Numbered from the stretch's first letter, positions 16,816 through 25,744 are shown. The stretch is DNA of 64,000 nt from Simiduia agarivorans SA1 = DSM 21679 (GCF_000305785.2 NC_018868.3:3270270-3334269), one strand, 5' to 3'. Notes: generated by a model not told the origin, from the letters alone. Program-made: numbers and translations.

Positions 16816-17988
16816 ATGGAAGCGGTTTACATTCTGAATGCCGGTCGGGTGCCGGCAGTGAAGTCAGACGAAGATGATGTTGCGCATTTAGCGGCTCGTG
16901 CTATCGCACCGCTGTTTGCAGAACAGGCGGCAGATCCCGCTGAAGTTACCGCGCTGTATGTGGGCAATATGCTGTCTGGCATTTTGTCCAATCAACAATT
17001 GCTGGCGCCGCTCATTGCGCAGCACGCGGGTCTCACGGGTTGTGAAGCGATTACGGCGGAAGCGGCCTGTGGCTCGGGTGCGGCGGCCATGCGCCAGGGC
17101 GTGATGGCCATTGCCAGCGGTTTCCATTCGTTGGTGGTGGTTGCCGGTGCTGAACAAATGAGCCGGAGTTCGCGCGATCAGGTGAGCCGCGGTCTGGCTA
17201 CCGCCTCCTGCTGGGACAGAGAGGGCGGCCTGGGCGAAACGTTTATTACCCTTAATGCCCGCATCATGAAACGCTATATGGAACACTATGGCGTCTCGCG
17301 TTCGGCGTTCGCCCCTTTTGCGGTGTCGGCCCACAATAACGCGCAAAAAAATCACTGCGCCATGTTGCAAAAATCCATCACCACCGACGACTACGAGAGC
17401 GGGCGCATGCTGGCCGACCCTATCGGCCTGTTTGATGCGCCCCCCATTTGCGATGGCGCCTGTGCGTTGTTATTGGGCAATAAAGACATGGCCCGGCGTG
17501 CGCAGCGCATGGGATTGCCGGTGGTGAAAGTACTGGCGTCTACCTGCGCCACCGATCGGTTGGCACTGGAAGATCGCGATGACCCGCTCGCGTTGGCGGC
17601 GGCGCGCGACGCCTTTGCCAAAGCCTATCGCATCAGCGGGCTCACCAAAAACGACATCGATATATTTGAACCCCATGATGCCTACACGGTGATGACCGCG
17701 CTCAGCCTTGAGGCTGCAGGTTTTGCAGCCCCTGGTCATTCCACCAGCATGGCAGCGGAAGGAATGTTTACCAAAAATGGCGAGCTGCCCATCACTCTGT
17801 TCGGTGGCCTTAAGGCCCGTGGCCACCCTGTGGGTGCGACCGGCGTTTATCAGTTGGCGGAATGTTTTCTGCAGCTGACCGAGCAGGCCGGTGAATTACA
17901 AGTGCAGGGCGCGCGCATTGCCATGGCACAGAATCTGGGGGGCGCGGCGGGTAGCGCGTTTACCCATATTCTTGAGCGCGTGGCTTAA
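16816..17988 (+). CDS. Thiolase (acetyl-CoA acetyltransferase, SCP-x-like) of the PHB cluster
   Basis: Predicted to condense acetyl-CoA units to acetoacetyl-CoA, the first step of PHB synthesis, or to cleave ketoacyl-CoA. In 390 aa the acylated cysteine is C85 (AEAACGSGAAA) and the catalytic histidine H337 (KARGHPVGATG). The C-terminal motif reads QNLGGAAGSA where biosynthetic thiolases carry a second catalytic Cys (C-x-G-G-G), so it belongs with SCP2/SCP-x-type thiolases. The start is the ATG after GAGG. phaB follows after 49 bases on the same strand. Confidence 0.83.
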   Translation: MEAVYILNAGRVPAVKSDEDDVAHLAARAIAPLFAEQAADPAEVTALYVGNMLSGILSNQQLLAPLIAQHAGLTGCEAITAEAACGSGAAAMRQGVMAIASGFHSLVVVAGAEQMSRSSRDQVSRGLATASCWDREGGLGETFITLNARIMKRYMEHYGVSRSAFAPFAVSAHNNAQKNHCAMLQKSITTDDYESGRMLADPIGLFDAPPICDGACALLLGNKDMARRAQRMGLPVVKVLASTCATDRLALEDRDDPLALAAARDAFAKAYRISGLTKNDIDIFEPHDAYTVMTALSLEAAGFAAPGHSTSMAAEGMFTKNGELPITLFGGLKARGHPVGATGVYQLAECFLQLTEQAGELQVQGARIAMAQNLGGAAGSAFTHILERVA

Positions 17989-18037
17989 CCGATATTTGAA
18001 AGAACTGTGAAATTATTTAACGAGCGAGGAAGAGATT

Positions 18038-18781
18038 ATGATTGCAAAAGCACCCACCACTGATCGTCTGGCGCTGGTTACCGGCGGGACCCGGGGAATA
18101 GGTGAAGCCATCAGTATTGGCTTGCAGGAACAGGGCTATCGCGTATTGGCGAGCTACCAGCGCAATCAGGCGGTGGCCGATGAATTTTCGGCGCGTACCG
18201 GTATCCCGGTGTTCAAATTTGATGCATCGGATTTCGATGCTACAGAGCAATCGATTCGCACTATCGAAGCCGACATGGGCCCGGTGGAAGTACTGGTAAA
18301 CAATGCCGGCATCACCCGCGATGGTGTGTTGCATAAAATGACCCCGCAGAACTGGCAGGATGTGATCGAAACCAATCTTTCATCCTGTTTTTACACTTGT
18401 CATGCAGTGATCGCCGGCATGCGTGAGCGTCGCTTTGGCCGGATAGTGAATATCAGCTCTATCAATGGCCTGGAGGGCCAGTTTGGCCAGACCAACTACG
18501 CAGCGGCGAAGGCGGGCATGTGCGGTTTTACCAAGTCGCTGGCGAAGGAATCGGCCCGCTACGGCATCACCGTGAATAGCGTTGCGCCAGGTTATGTGGA
18601 TACAGACATGGTGCGTGCCATTGCACCAGAAGTGCTGCAAAAAATTATCGACAAAATTCCCGTGGGCCGATTGGCCAAACCCGAAGATGTGGCGCGCTGT
18701 GTGAATTTTCTGGTAGCGGATGATGCGGACTTTATTACCGGAACTACCCTGTCGGTAAATGGTGGGCAGTATATGAGTTGA
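18038..18781 (+). CDS. phaB: Acetoacetyl-CoA reductase PhaB
   Basis: Short-chain dehydrogenase that reduces acetoacetyl-CoA to (R)-3-hydroxybutyryl-CoA with NADPH. The 247-aa protein has the cofactor loop TGGTRGIGEA, NNAG at about 87-90, the Ser...Tyr-x3-Lys centre (NISSINGLEGQFGQ, then YAAAKAG) and the PhaB-like helix LAKESARYGITVNSVAPGYV. Its place between a thiolase and the PHB genes supports PhaB over FabG, although the two are close relatives. Confidence 0.87.
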   Translation: MIAKAPTTDRLALVTGGTRGIGEAISIGLQEQGYRVLASYQRNQAVADEFSARTGIPVFKFDASDFDATEQSIRTIEADMGPVEVLVNNAGITRDGVLHKMTPQNWQDVIETNLSSCFYTCHAVIAGMRERRFGRIVNISSINGLEGQFGQTNYAAAKAGMCGFTKSLAKESARYGITVNSVAPGYVDTDMVRAIAPEVLQKIIDKIPVGRLAKPEDVARCVNFLVADDADFITGTTLSVNGGQYMS

Positions 18782-18787
18782 TAGAAG

Positions 18788-18827
18788 ATTTCTGGTTTCT
18801 GGTCTCAAAGGACCAGAAACCAGAAAT
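18788..18827. terminator. Bidirectional terminator hairpin between phaB and phaZ
   Basis: Perfect 17-bp arms (18788-18804 and 18811-18827) with a 6-base loop fill nearly the whole 46-base space between the convergent phaB and phaZ stops. The arms begin and end with A/T runs, so it could stop transcription from both sides. Confidence 0.75.
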
Positions 18828-20039
18828 TCAGCTGTACTTATTAATAAACTCCGTAATCAACGGTCGGATATGCATCCTGAACTTCGAGCCACTGAAAATC
18901 CCGTAGTGCCCCGCGCCCTCTTGTAGATGGTGTTTGCGCTTTTTCTTGGGAATGTTCTTGCACACGTCCTGCGCCGCTTCAGTTTGACCGATGCCGCAGA
19001 TGTCGTCGTTGGCGCCCTCCACGGTGAGTAGCGCCGTGTCGGTGATGTTGAGAAAGTCCACCGGCTTGCCGTGGTAAGTGGTGGCATTGCGGGCGATTTC
19101 GTTGTGGTGGAATACCCGCTCGATGGTTTCCAGATAGAACTCGGCCGGAATATCGAGCACCGCCATGTATTCATCATAGAAAGCGCGGAAGCGGTCGGCG
19201 TCTTCCTCTTCACCGAACATCAGGTTCTGGTAGAAGTTGAAGAACTTTTTCACGTGGCCGTCCATGTTCATGCTGAGAAAGCCGCCCAGTTGCAAGAAGC
19301 CGGGGTACACCCTGCGGCCCTCCCCCGGGTAACCTTTGGGCACCGTCATGATCGCGAAGTTGCGGAACCAGTCGAGCGAATGCTCTTGCGCGTAGGTGTT
19401 TACCCGGGTGGGATTTTTGCTGCAGTCGATGGGGCCTGCCATTAGCGTGAGTGACTTGGGCGTGGCGGAGCTTTTGCGCTCGGCCAGCACGGCGGTGGCA
19501 ATCAATGCTTGCACGGTGGGCTGGCAAATCGCCACCACGTGGGTGTTTTTGCCCAGGTGTTCGATAAAATCCACCAGATAGTCCACGTAGTTGTCGAAAC
19601 TGAACTCGCCTTCCTCCATGGGGATTTCCCGCGCGTCCAGCCAATCGGTAATGTACACCTCGTGATCGGGCAGCAGTGCTTCAACCGTGCCGCGGGTGAG
19701 TGTGGCATGGTGACCGGACAGCGGTGCCACCAGCAGTACCTTGTCGCTTTCTTCCAGACCGCGGCGTTTGAAATGCATCAGATTGCAGAAAGGTTTTTCC
19801 AGTTCGATGCGTTCATATACACCCACGCGTTTATTGTTCACAAACACTTCTTTGATGCCGAAGTCCTGCTTTTCATAACGCTGGGTCATGCGCAGCCCAA
19901 GTTCCAGGCCGGCATGTACCGCGCGCCCGGGCGGGGTGTGGATGAGCGGATTCTGATCGGCCAGCTGTTTTACCAAGCGCAGTGATTCATGCCACACACG
20001 CAGGCCGCTGGCGTAGGTTTCGAAGGTTTGATAACGCAT
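18828..20039 (-). CDS. phaZ: Intracellular polyhydroxybutyrate depolymerase
   Basis: Degrades native PHB granules in the cytoplasm. The 403-aa protein has an alpha/beta-hydrolase fold with cysteine as nucleophile (about C172, AICQPTVQAL), an Asp (VEGANDDICG) and a His (GAGHYGIFSG), matching the Ralstonia PhaZ1 group. The start at 20039 follows AAGGAGCCC; an upstream in-frame extension overlaps phaP and is rejected. It is the last gene of the minus-strand order hbdH-phaC-phaR-phaP-phaZ. Confidence 0.92.
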   Translation of the reverse strand: MRYQTFETYASGLRVWHESLRLVKQLADQNPLIHTPPGRAVHAGLELGLRMTQRYEKQDFGIKEVFVNNKRVGVYERIELEKPFCNLMHFKRRGLEESDKVLLVAPLSGHHATLTRGTVEALLPDHEVYITDWLDAREIPMEEGEFSFDNYVDYLVDFIEHLGKNTHVVAICQPTVQALIATAVLAERKSSATPKSLTLMAGPIDCSKNPTRVNTYAQEHSLDWFRNFAIMTVPKGYPGEGRRVYPGFLQLGGFLSMNMDGHVKKFFNFYQNLMFGEEEDADRFRAFYDEYMAVLDIPAEFYLETIERVFHHNEIARNATTYHGKPVDFLNITDTALLTVEGANDDICGIGQTEAAQDVCKNIPKKKRKHHLQEGAGHYGIFSGSKFRMHIRPLITEFINKYS

Positions 20040-20103
20040 GGTAGGGCTCCTTGGGGCGGGACCCGGAGGGCAGGCTCCATAGCGGAGCCTGCGTGTCGCT
20101 TGG

Positions 20104-20457
20104 TTAGCTGGCCTTGGTGGCGGGCTTGGCTTTTGCCGGCGCGGCCTGAGAAAACATGTCTTTCCAGGTTTCAGCCGCTTGTTCCTGCGCTTCCGACAAA
20201 ATGCTGTAAGCATCTTTGGCGGCGGTGGTGAGCTTTTCCTGCATGCCTTCGGCAAAAGACTTGTTCGCTTCCATGTAGCTGTTCAGGTCTTTATGCGACG
20301 ACAGGGTTTTGGTGTAGCTCATGGTGTCGTTTACCAGCCCGCTCACCAGTGCGGTGTTGTGCTGGGTGAGTTTTTCAAAGGTCTGGATATTCATGGCCAG
20401 CAGGCTGTTGGCCGGCTTCATGGCGGATTGGAACTGCTCGGTGATTTGCTCAAACAT
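20104..20457 (-). CDS. phaP: Phasin, PHB granule-associated protein
   Basis: A 117-aa helical, amphipathic protein that coats PHB granules. Phasin-like features are MKPANSLLAMNIQTFEKLTQ near the start, a helical centre without Cys or Trp runs, and an Ala/Lys-rich tail (AAPAKAKPATKAS). The ribosome site is AGGAG. Two palindromes of the PhaR type stand upstream (20498-20512, 20561-20575), which fits repression by PhaR until granules form. Confidence 0.9.
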   Translation of the reverse strand: MFEQITEQFQSAMKPANSLLAMNIQTFEKLTQHNTALVSGLVNDTMSYTKTLSSHKDLNSYMEANKSFAEGMQEKLTTAAKDAYSILSEAQEQAAETWKDMFSQAAPAKAKPATKAS

Positions 20458-20497
20458 AGCCTTGCTCCTGATTGTCGGATCTATCCGGGATTAATTT

Positions 20498-20512
20498 TGC
20501 TGCACTGCAGCA
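20498..20512. promoter_or_regulatory. PhaR operator 1, upstream of phaP
   Basis: TGCTGC-ACT-GCAGCA, a perfect palindrome matching the CTGC-N3-GCAG site described for PhaR of Paracoccus. It lies 41-55 bases ahead of the phaP start. Confidence 0.7.
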
Positions 20513-20560
20513 TGTGTTCGTTTAGATTAGGTGCGGGCTGAACAGAAATCAAGCAGTTTT

Positions 20561-20575
20561 TGCTGCATCGCAGCA
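20561..20575. promoter_or_regulatory. PhaR operator 2, upstream of phaP
   Basis: TGCTGC-ATC-GCAGCA, with the palindrome extending to 9-bp arms (20558-20578). It is centred 63 bases, six helical turns, from operator 1, so the two could act together. Confidence 0.7.
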
Positions 20576-20596
20576 AAATAATTCGGGACTGGTGCG

Positions 20597-21037
20597 TCAG
20601 TCCTTTTTGGGCGGCTGCTGGCCCGGCCAGAGCGGGTTGGCTTGCTGCATGAACTGGTTGAACAGACCCATGGGGCTGTTGTTCACCATCTGTTTCATGA
20701 AGCCGTCAATGGCATCTTGCTGGTCCAGGAAATGGGCCAGGCTCATTTCCAGGTATTGCCGCACAAATGCCTGCATATCGCTGTCATAGAAGCGTATCAG
20801 CTGCATGAGCAGGGTATTGGTCAGCAGCGACTGCTGATCGGTACTTTCCTGCTCGGCGATAATCTGCAACAGCAGGCTTTTGGTGACATCCTCGCCGGTT
20901 TTGGAATCCACCACCTGAAACGCCTTGTGACTGTTGATCAGGGCCTTGATGTCATTCAGGTTCACGTACTGGCTTTGGCTGGTGTCGTAAAGCCGGCGGT
21001 TGGGGTACTTTTTAATGATAATCACGTTCGCGCTCAT
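20597..21037 (-). CDS. phaR: PHB synthesis repressor PhaR
   Basis: Transcriptional repressor that also binds PHB, releasing phaP when granules form. The 146-aa protein has the family DNA-binding N-terminus (IIKKYPNRRLYDTSQSQYV) followed by a PHB-accumulation regulatory domain. An operator-like palindrome (21044-21058) covers its ribosome-binding region, which suggests autoregulation. It lies between phaC and phaP. Confidence 0.94.
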   Translation of the reverse strand: MSANVIIIKKYPNRRLYDTSQSQYVNLNDIKALINSHKAFQVVDSKTGEDVTKSLLLQIIAEQESTDQQSLLTNTLLMQLIRFYDSDMQAFVRQYLEMSLAHFLDQQDAIDGFMKQMVNNSPMGLFNQFMQQANPLWPGQQPPKKD

Positions 21038-21043
21038 GCTGTT

Positions 21044-21058
21044 TGCTGCATCACAGCA
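21044..21058. promoter_or_regulatory. PhaR operator 3, overlapping the phaR ribosome site
   Basis: TGCTGC-ATC-ACAGCA, one mismatch from the phaP operators. It begins seven bases before the phaR start codon, so bound PhaR would lie over the start of its own message. Confidence 0.6.
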
Positions 21059-21103
21059 TAACGCGCACCGGCCCCGGGCGCCAACGCCGGGGTTATCAGT
21101 CCC

Positions 21104-22831
21104 TTACAAGCGCTTCAACACATACCGCCCCGGCGCCTCAGTCAGTGGCGGAAAGAGACCGTTGCCCGGTTCCCGTGCCGGGGTTTTCTCGTTGCATTGT
21201 CCGGTCAGCCATTCAGCCCAGTCGGGCCACCAGGAGCCTGCGTGGGATGTGGCCTGCTGCAGCCAGTCCTCGGGCTTCAGACTATCAGCCCGGCTCAGCG
21301 GGCCGGCACAGTAGCCGTATTTTTGCAGGGCCGGTGGGTTGATCACGCCGGCAATGTGGCCCGAACCGGCCTGTACAAAGCGGGTAGGGCCGGTGAGCAG
21401 GCGGGCGCTGGCGTAGGCCGCCTGCCATAAAACAATGTGGTCTTTGGCGGCGCCCAGCACATAGGCCGGGGTATCGATCATGCGCGGGTGGCACAGTGTG
21501 TCGCCCACCATCAGACCTCCGTTGTTCACAAACGGGTTATCGCGATAAAACCGCTTAACGTAGCTGTGAAAAATCTGCTCGGTGAGATTGGTGCTGTCGC
21601 TGTTCCAGTACAGCAAGTCGAACGCCGGTGGTGTTTGCCCGTGCAGATAATTATTGATGAACGTGGGCCAGTACAAATCATTTTCGCGCAGGAAGTTAAA
21701 GCTGGTGGCCAGTACCCGGCCATCGAGTAAACCGCGGCTTTCTACCAACGGTTCCAGGCTTTCGAGCATGGGCGAATTCAGGTAATGACCCAGGTCGCCC
21801 GGTTCGGAAAAATCCAACAGGGTGGTGAGCAGCGTTATGCTCGCCAACGCCTCGCGTCCCTGTGCCCGCAGCCAGGCCTGGGTGGCGGTGAGCAGGGTGC
21901 CGCCAACGCAATAGCCGGCGGCGTGAACTTTTTCTGTACCGCAGATTTCGCACACCACCTCCAGTGCGGTGAGCAGTCCCTCCTGCATATAGTGCTCAAA
22001 GCCCAAATCACGGTGTTGGCTTTCCGGGTTGGCCCAGGACACCATAAACACGGTAAAGCCCTGATCCACCAACCAGGCCACCAGCGATTTTTTTTCGTTC
22101 AGATCCAGAATGTAGTACTTGTTGATAAACGGCGGCACGATCAGCAACGGGGTTTTATACACCTGCTCGGTGCGGGGTGCATATTGGATCAGTTCCATCA
22201 GTGCATTGCGATACACCACCTGCCCTGGCGTGGCGGCTACGTTTTTACCCAACGCGAAGCCGCTGTCGTCAACCTGGGAAATACGCAATGCCTCAAGCGG
22301 ACTTTTTTGCAGATCGTTCAACAGATTAGTCAGCCCTTTTTGCAGGTTTTCGCCCTGCTGCGCCACCGTTTCGCGCATCACTTCTGGATTGGACCAGGCG
22401 AAATTGCCGGGGGCCATGGCGTTGATCAGTTGGCGAGCATAAAAACGCCAGTGCTTTTCTTCTTCCGCATTGTCGAAGCTCACCGCATCCAATTGCTGGG
22501 TCAGCAGGCGTGCATTGGTGAGGTAGGTCTGGCGCAAAAAACTGTACAACGGCTGTTGATGCCAATCTGCATCGGCAAAGCGATGGTCGCCGGCATCATC
22601 CGGTACCAGCTCGGGCATGTGTTCCTGTTTCTGCAGCGCCTGTGCAAGTGCGCCGCAGAGCGCTGTGTGCTGTTGCAGTGCCTCGGTTTGTAACCTCAGC
22701 CATTGGTCAATGTCCACGTCCGGTTTGGGCGAAAACGCCGGTGACGGCGGGTATTGGCCGATGTGCGCCTGCATTTGCTTGAGCGCTTGCTCGGTCAGCT
22801 GGGTAAACAGCTCGCTGAAATTGACGTTCAT
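21104..22831 (-). CDS. phaC: Class I poly(3-hydroxyalkanoate) synthase PhaC
   Basis: Polymerises (R)-3-hydroxybutyryl-CoA into PHB on granules. In 575 aa the lipase-like box has Cys in place of Ser (HAAGYCVGGTLL), with catalytic Asp (GAAKDHIVLW) and His (GSGHIAGVINPP) downstream. It has the long N-terminal domain and no PhaE neighbour, so class I. The ATG at 22831 follows GAGGAAAC; a GTG 18 bases earlier is in frame. It begins 18 bases after hbdH. Confidence 0.94.
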   Translation of the reverse strand: MNVNFSELFTQLTEQALKQMQAHIGQYPPSPAFSPKPDVDIDQWLRLQTEALQQHTALCGALAQALQKQEHMPELVPDDAGDHRFADADWHQQPLYSFLRQTYLTNARLLTQQLDAVSFDNAEEEKHWRFYARQLINAMAPGNFAWSNPEVMRETVAQQGENLQKGLTNLLNDLQKSPLEALRISQVDDSGFALGKNVAATPGQVVYRNALMELIQYAPRTEQVYKTPLLIVPPFINKYYILDLNEKKSLVAWLVDQGFTVFMVSWANPESQHRDLGFEHYMQEGLLTALEVVCEICGTEKVHAAGYCVGGTLLTATQAWLRAQGREALASITLLTTLLDFSEPGDLGHYLNSPMLESLEPLVESRGLLDGRVLATSFNFLRENDLYWPTFINNYLHGQTPPAFDLLYWNSDSTNLTEQIFHSYVKRFYRDNPFVNNGGLMVGDTLCHPRMIDTPAYVLGAAKDHIVLWQAAYASARLLTGPTRFVQAGSGHIAGVINPPALQKYGYCAGPLSRADSLKPEDWLQQATSHAGSWWPDWAEWLTGQCNEKTPAREPGNGLFPPLTEAPGRYVLKRL

Positions 22832-22849
22832 AGCCGTGTTTCCTCTCAC

Positions 22850-23632
22850 TCATCGGGCGGTCCAGCCGCCATCCAGTACCAGGGTTTGCGCCGTCATGTT
22901 GCGGGCGGCCGGGCCGATCAGGTAATCCACTGCGCCACAGAGTTCATCTGTGCCAATAAACGATTTTTTAGGCATTGGCTTTAACATGATGTCGTTAATG
23001 ACCGCCTCTTCGCTGATACCGTGACTTTGGGCCTGAGCACTAATCTGTTGTTCCACAAGCGGTGTTCGCACATAGGCCGGGCACAGGGTGTTGATAGTGA
23101 CATTCCGCTCGGCGGCTTCGAGCGCAATGGTTTTGCTGAAACCAATCAGGCCGTGCTTCGCTGCCACATAGGCGCTTTTGTAGGGGGATGCCACCAGTGC
23201 GTGGATGGAGCCGATGTTGATAATGCGGCCGTAGTTCTGCGCATACATGCCGGGCAGAAAGGCGCGGGTCATCATGGCGGGGCCAGTGAGCAACACATCG
23301 ATGAGCGTGCGAAAGCGTTGACTGGGGAAATCTTCAATGGGCGCCACGTGTTGCAGGCCGGCGTTATTGATCAGCAAGTCCACCGCGCCAATCTTGTCCG
23401 CTATTTGTGTAATTTGTGCTTCATTGCTCACGTCCAGTGCATGTGCCTGAACCATGCCAGCAAGGTTGGCCGCGGCAGCCTCAGCGGCTGCCAGTGAAAT
23501 GTCGGTCAGATGCACCTGAACATTTTGTGCAGCCAGATGCCTGGCAAGTGCCAAACCTATGCCGCTGGCGGCGCCGGTGATCAGTGCGCTTGTGACCTTT
23601 GTTTGCGTACGGCCTTGCGAATCAGTTGGCAT
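22850..23632 (-). CDS. 3-hydroxybutyrate dehydrogenase
   Basis: Short-chain dehydrogenase that oxidises 3-hydroxybutyrate from PHB breakdown to acetoacetate with NAD. The 260-aa protein has TGAASGIGLALA, NNAGLQHVAPIEDF, the centre IGSIHALVASPYKSAYVAAK and VRTPLVEQQI, all typical of this enzyme. It is first in the minus-strand PHB gene order, directly ahead of phaC. Confidence 0.92.
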   Translation of the reverse strand: MPTDSQGRTQTKVTSALITGAASGIGLALARHLAAQNVQVHLTDISLAAAEAAAANLAGMVQAHALDVSNEAQITQIADKIGAVDLLINNAGLQHVAPIEDFPSQRFRTLIDVLLTGPAMMTRAFLPGMYAQNYGRIINIGSIHALVASPYKSAYVAAKHGLIGFSKTIALEAAERNVTINTLCPAYVRTPLVEQQISAQAQSHGISEEAVINDIMLKPMPKKSFIGTDELCGAVDYLIGPAARNMTAQTLVLDGGWTAR

Positions 23633-23698
23633 AGCGTCCTACTCCTCTCGGGTGCAAGAATCTTTCGAATACTACTCCACTACATATGACAGGATTAC

Positions 23699-23745
23699 GA
23701 AAAAGACCGGCACCGGCGTTTTACTTGCGTTAACGCCGTGCCGGT
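23699..23745 (-). terminator. Rho-independent terminator after nrtABC
   Basis: On the minus strand ACCGGCACGGCGTT pairs with a matching arm across an 11-base loop (one bulge), followed by CTTTTTC. It begins 16 bases after the ATPase gene stop. Confidence 0.85.
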
Positions 23746-23760
23746 ACAGAGGCAAACCGG

Positions 23761-24639
23761 TCAGGCGACGGCCCGGATTTTTTTGTCTTCGGCCTTTTCA
23801 GAGCTGGTTTCTGGTGTCGGCTTTTTCTGTGCCGGATTACTGTGACGCTTGTGCAGGAATTCCAGTACTTCGGCGCGGTAACGGTTGTATTCGGCATCTT
23901 TGGCCATTTCCAACCGATCGCGTGGGCGCGCGAGGTCTACCTGCAGTATCTCGCCGATGGTGGCGGCCGGCCCGTTGGTCATCATCACAATGCGATCGGA
24001 CAGGAGTACCGCTTCGTCCACGTCGTGGGTGATCATGATCACGGTACTGTTCAGCTCGGATTGGATTTCAATCAGTGAGTCCTGCAGGTGGGCGCGGGTC
24101 AGCGCGTCGAGTGCGCCAAAGGGCTCATCCATCAATAGCACCTTCGGTTCCATGGCCAGAGCGCGGGCAATGCCAACGCGCTGCTTCATGCCGCCGGAGA
24201 TTTCATCGGGGCGTTTGTGCATGGCGTGTTCCATGTGCACCAGGCGCAGGTTGTGTTCAATCCACTCTTTCATTTCGGCTTTCGATTTGGTGCCTTTGAA
24301 TACCTGATTCACCGCCAGCTCCACATTCTGGTAAGCGGTCAGCCAGGGCAGCAGGCTGTGGTTCTGGAACACCACCGCGCGCTCGGGCCCCGGTTGGTTC
24401 ACTTCTTTTTTGTCCAGAATGACACCGCCCTCGGTGGCCTCGTACAAGCCAGCAACGATATTCAGGACGGTGGACTTTCCGCAGCCCGAGTGGCCAATCA
24501 ACGAGATAAACTCGCCTTTAGCGATACGCAGCGACACGTCGTTCAGCGCACGGAAAGGCCCGTTCGGGGTGGGGAAGTCGATGCTCACATTCTCAATGGA
24601 AAGGTAGGCGTTTTCTGCATTTTTCTGTTCAACTGTCAT
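23761..24639 (-). CDS. nrtC: Nitrate ABC transporter, ATP-binding protein
   Basis: Energises nitrate/nitrite import with NrtA and NrtB. The 292-aa protein has Walker A GHSGCGKST, signature ISGGMKQRVGIARAL, Walker B VLLMDEPFGALD and the switch His in MITHDVDEA. It is a single ATPase like NrtD/TauB, lacking the NrtA-like C-terminal domain of cyanobacterial NrtC. GTTAGGAG precedes the ATG. It is the last gene of nrtA-nrtB-nrtC. Confidence 0.92.
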   Translation of the reverse strand: MTVEQKNAENAYLSIENVSIDFPTPNGPFRALNDVSLRIAKGEFISLIGHSGCGKSTVLNIVAGLYEATEGGVILDKKEVNQPGPERAVVFQNHSLLPWLTAYQNVELAVNQVFKGTKSKAEMKEWIEHNLRLVHMEHAMHKRPDEISGGMKQRVGIARALAMEPKVLLMDEPFGALDALTRAHLQDSLIEIQSELNSTVIMITHDVDEAVLLSDRIVMMTNGPAATIGEILQVDLARPRDRLEMAKDAEYNRYRAEVLEFLHKRHSNPAQKKPTPETSSEKAEDKKIRAVA

Positions 24640-24649
24640 TGTATTTCTC

Positions 24650-25645
24650 CTAACGCAGCGCGGCGCTCTTGTCCCAGCTCACGGCTTTCTGCAAAGCCAG
24701 CATGCCGCGATCCAACATGAATCCGATAATGCCAATGGCGAACACGGCAACCATAATGCGCGCCAGCGACTGGGAAGAACCGTTCTGAAATTCGTCCCAT
24801 ACAAACTTGCCCAGCCCCGGGTTCTGCGCCAGCATCTCAGCGGCAATCAATACCATCCAGCCCACACTTAATGACAGGCGAAGGCCGGTAAAAATGCCGG
24901 GGATGGCGGAGGGAATGACGATTTTTCGGATGTGTGTGAAGGCTGGCAGGCGTAGTACTTTACTGACGTTAATCAGGTCTTTGTCCACGCCCGATACCGC
25001 CACGGTGGTATTGATCAATGTGGGCCACAGGCAGCACAGCGTGACCGTGATGGCCGATACCAGAAAGGATTTTTCCAGCCAGGGATCATCGCTTACATAA
25101 AGCGCGGATACCACCATGGTCACCAACGGCAACCAGGCCAGTGGTGACACGGGCTTGAACACCTGAATCAACGGATTTACGGCGTTATAGAAAGTGGCCG
25201 AGAGCCCGCACACGATGCCTGCCGGAATGGCGAACAGCGACGCAATGGCAAAACCCACAAACACGGTTTTCAGACTGGTAAAAATCTGATCGATAAACGT
25301 GGGGCGGCCATTGTAGGTGCGCCATTTCACCTCGGCATCCGGGTTCTTTTCCAGTTTTTTGGCATTGCGGGCATCCTGCCGCTCATAGAAAGCGGTTTCT
25401 TTGCCGCGCTCTTCGCGGTGTTCGGCCCACAGGGATTTCGCCTGTTCGGTCACCTGCACCGGACCGGGTAATTGGCCCAGGCTGGTATTGATCTGTGCAG
25501 CCGTGATGTGCCAAAGACCCAGAAATAAAATCAGGGTAATGAGTGTGATGAGCGCCTGCCGGATAGGGCCGGTGGCGGGCGAGCCACCCAGCTCGCGCAA
25601 CCAGCTGAAAAAGCCGCTTTTGGTACTGATTGATGCGGATGTCAT
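24650..25645 (-). CDS. nrtB: Nitrate ABC transporter, permease
   Basis: Inner membrane channel of the nitrate importer. The 331-aa protein has a long N-terminal insert with a charged segment, then 5-6 transmembrane helices and the EAA-type loop contacting the ATPase (RLPAFTHIRKIVIPSAIPGI). GGAGG precedes the ATG, and the ATPase gene starts ten bases after its stop. A perfect hairpin lies in the space between nrtA and this gene. Confidence 0.93.
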   Translation of the reverse strand: MTSASISTKSGFFSWLRELGGSPATGPIRQALITLITLILFLGLWHITAAQINTSLGQLPGPVQVTEQAKSLWAEHREERGKETAFYERQDARNAKKLEKNPDAEVKWRTYNGRPTFIDQIFTSLKTVFVGFAIASLFAIPAGIVCGLSATFYNAVNPLIQVFKPVSPLAWLPLVTMVVSALYVSDDPWLEKSFLVSAITVTLCCLWPTLINTTVAVSGVDKDLINVSKVLRLPAFTHIRKIVIPSAIPGIFTGLRLSLSVGWMVLIAAEMLAQNPGLGKFVWDEFQNGSSQSLARIMVAVFAIGIIGFMLDRGMLALQKAVSWDKSAALR

Positions 25646-25708
25646 TGAATTTGCCTCCAGTAGTGGAAAAATCCCTGCTGTTTTCGCTCTTCCTTGCGCG
25701 CCGGTTGA

Positions 25709-25736
25709 GCAGTGAACACCGCAGGGTGTTCACTGC
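25709..25736 (-). other. Intercistronic stem-loop between nrtA and nrtB
   Basis: GCAGTGAACACC pairs perfectly with GGTGTTCACTGC over a 4-base loop. There is no T run, so it is probably an mRNA stabiliser or processing site favouring nrtA over nrtBC, as is common after binding-protein genes. Confidence 0.65.
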
Positions 25737-25744
25737 TGCCCGGA

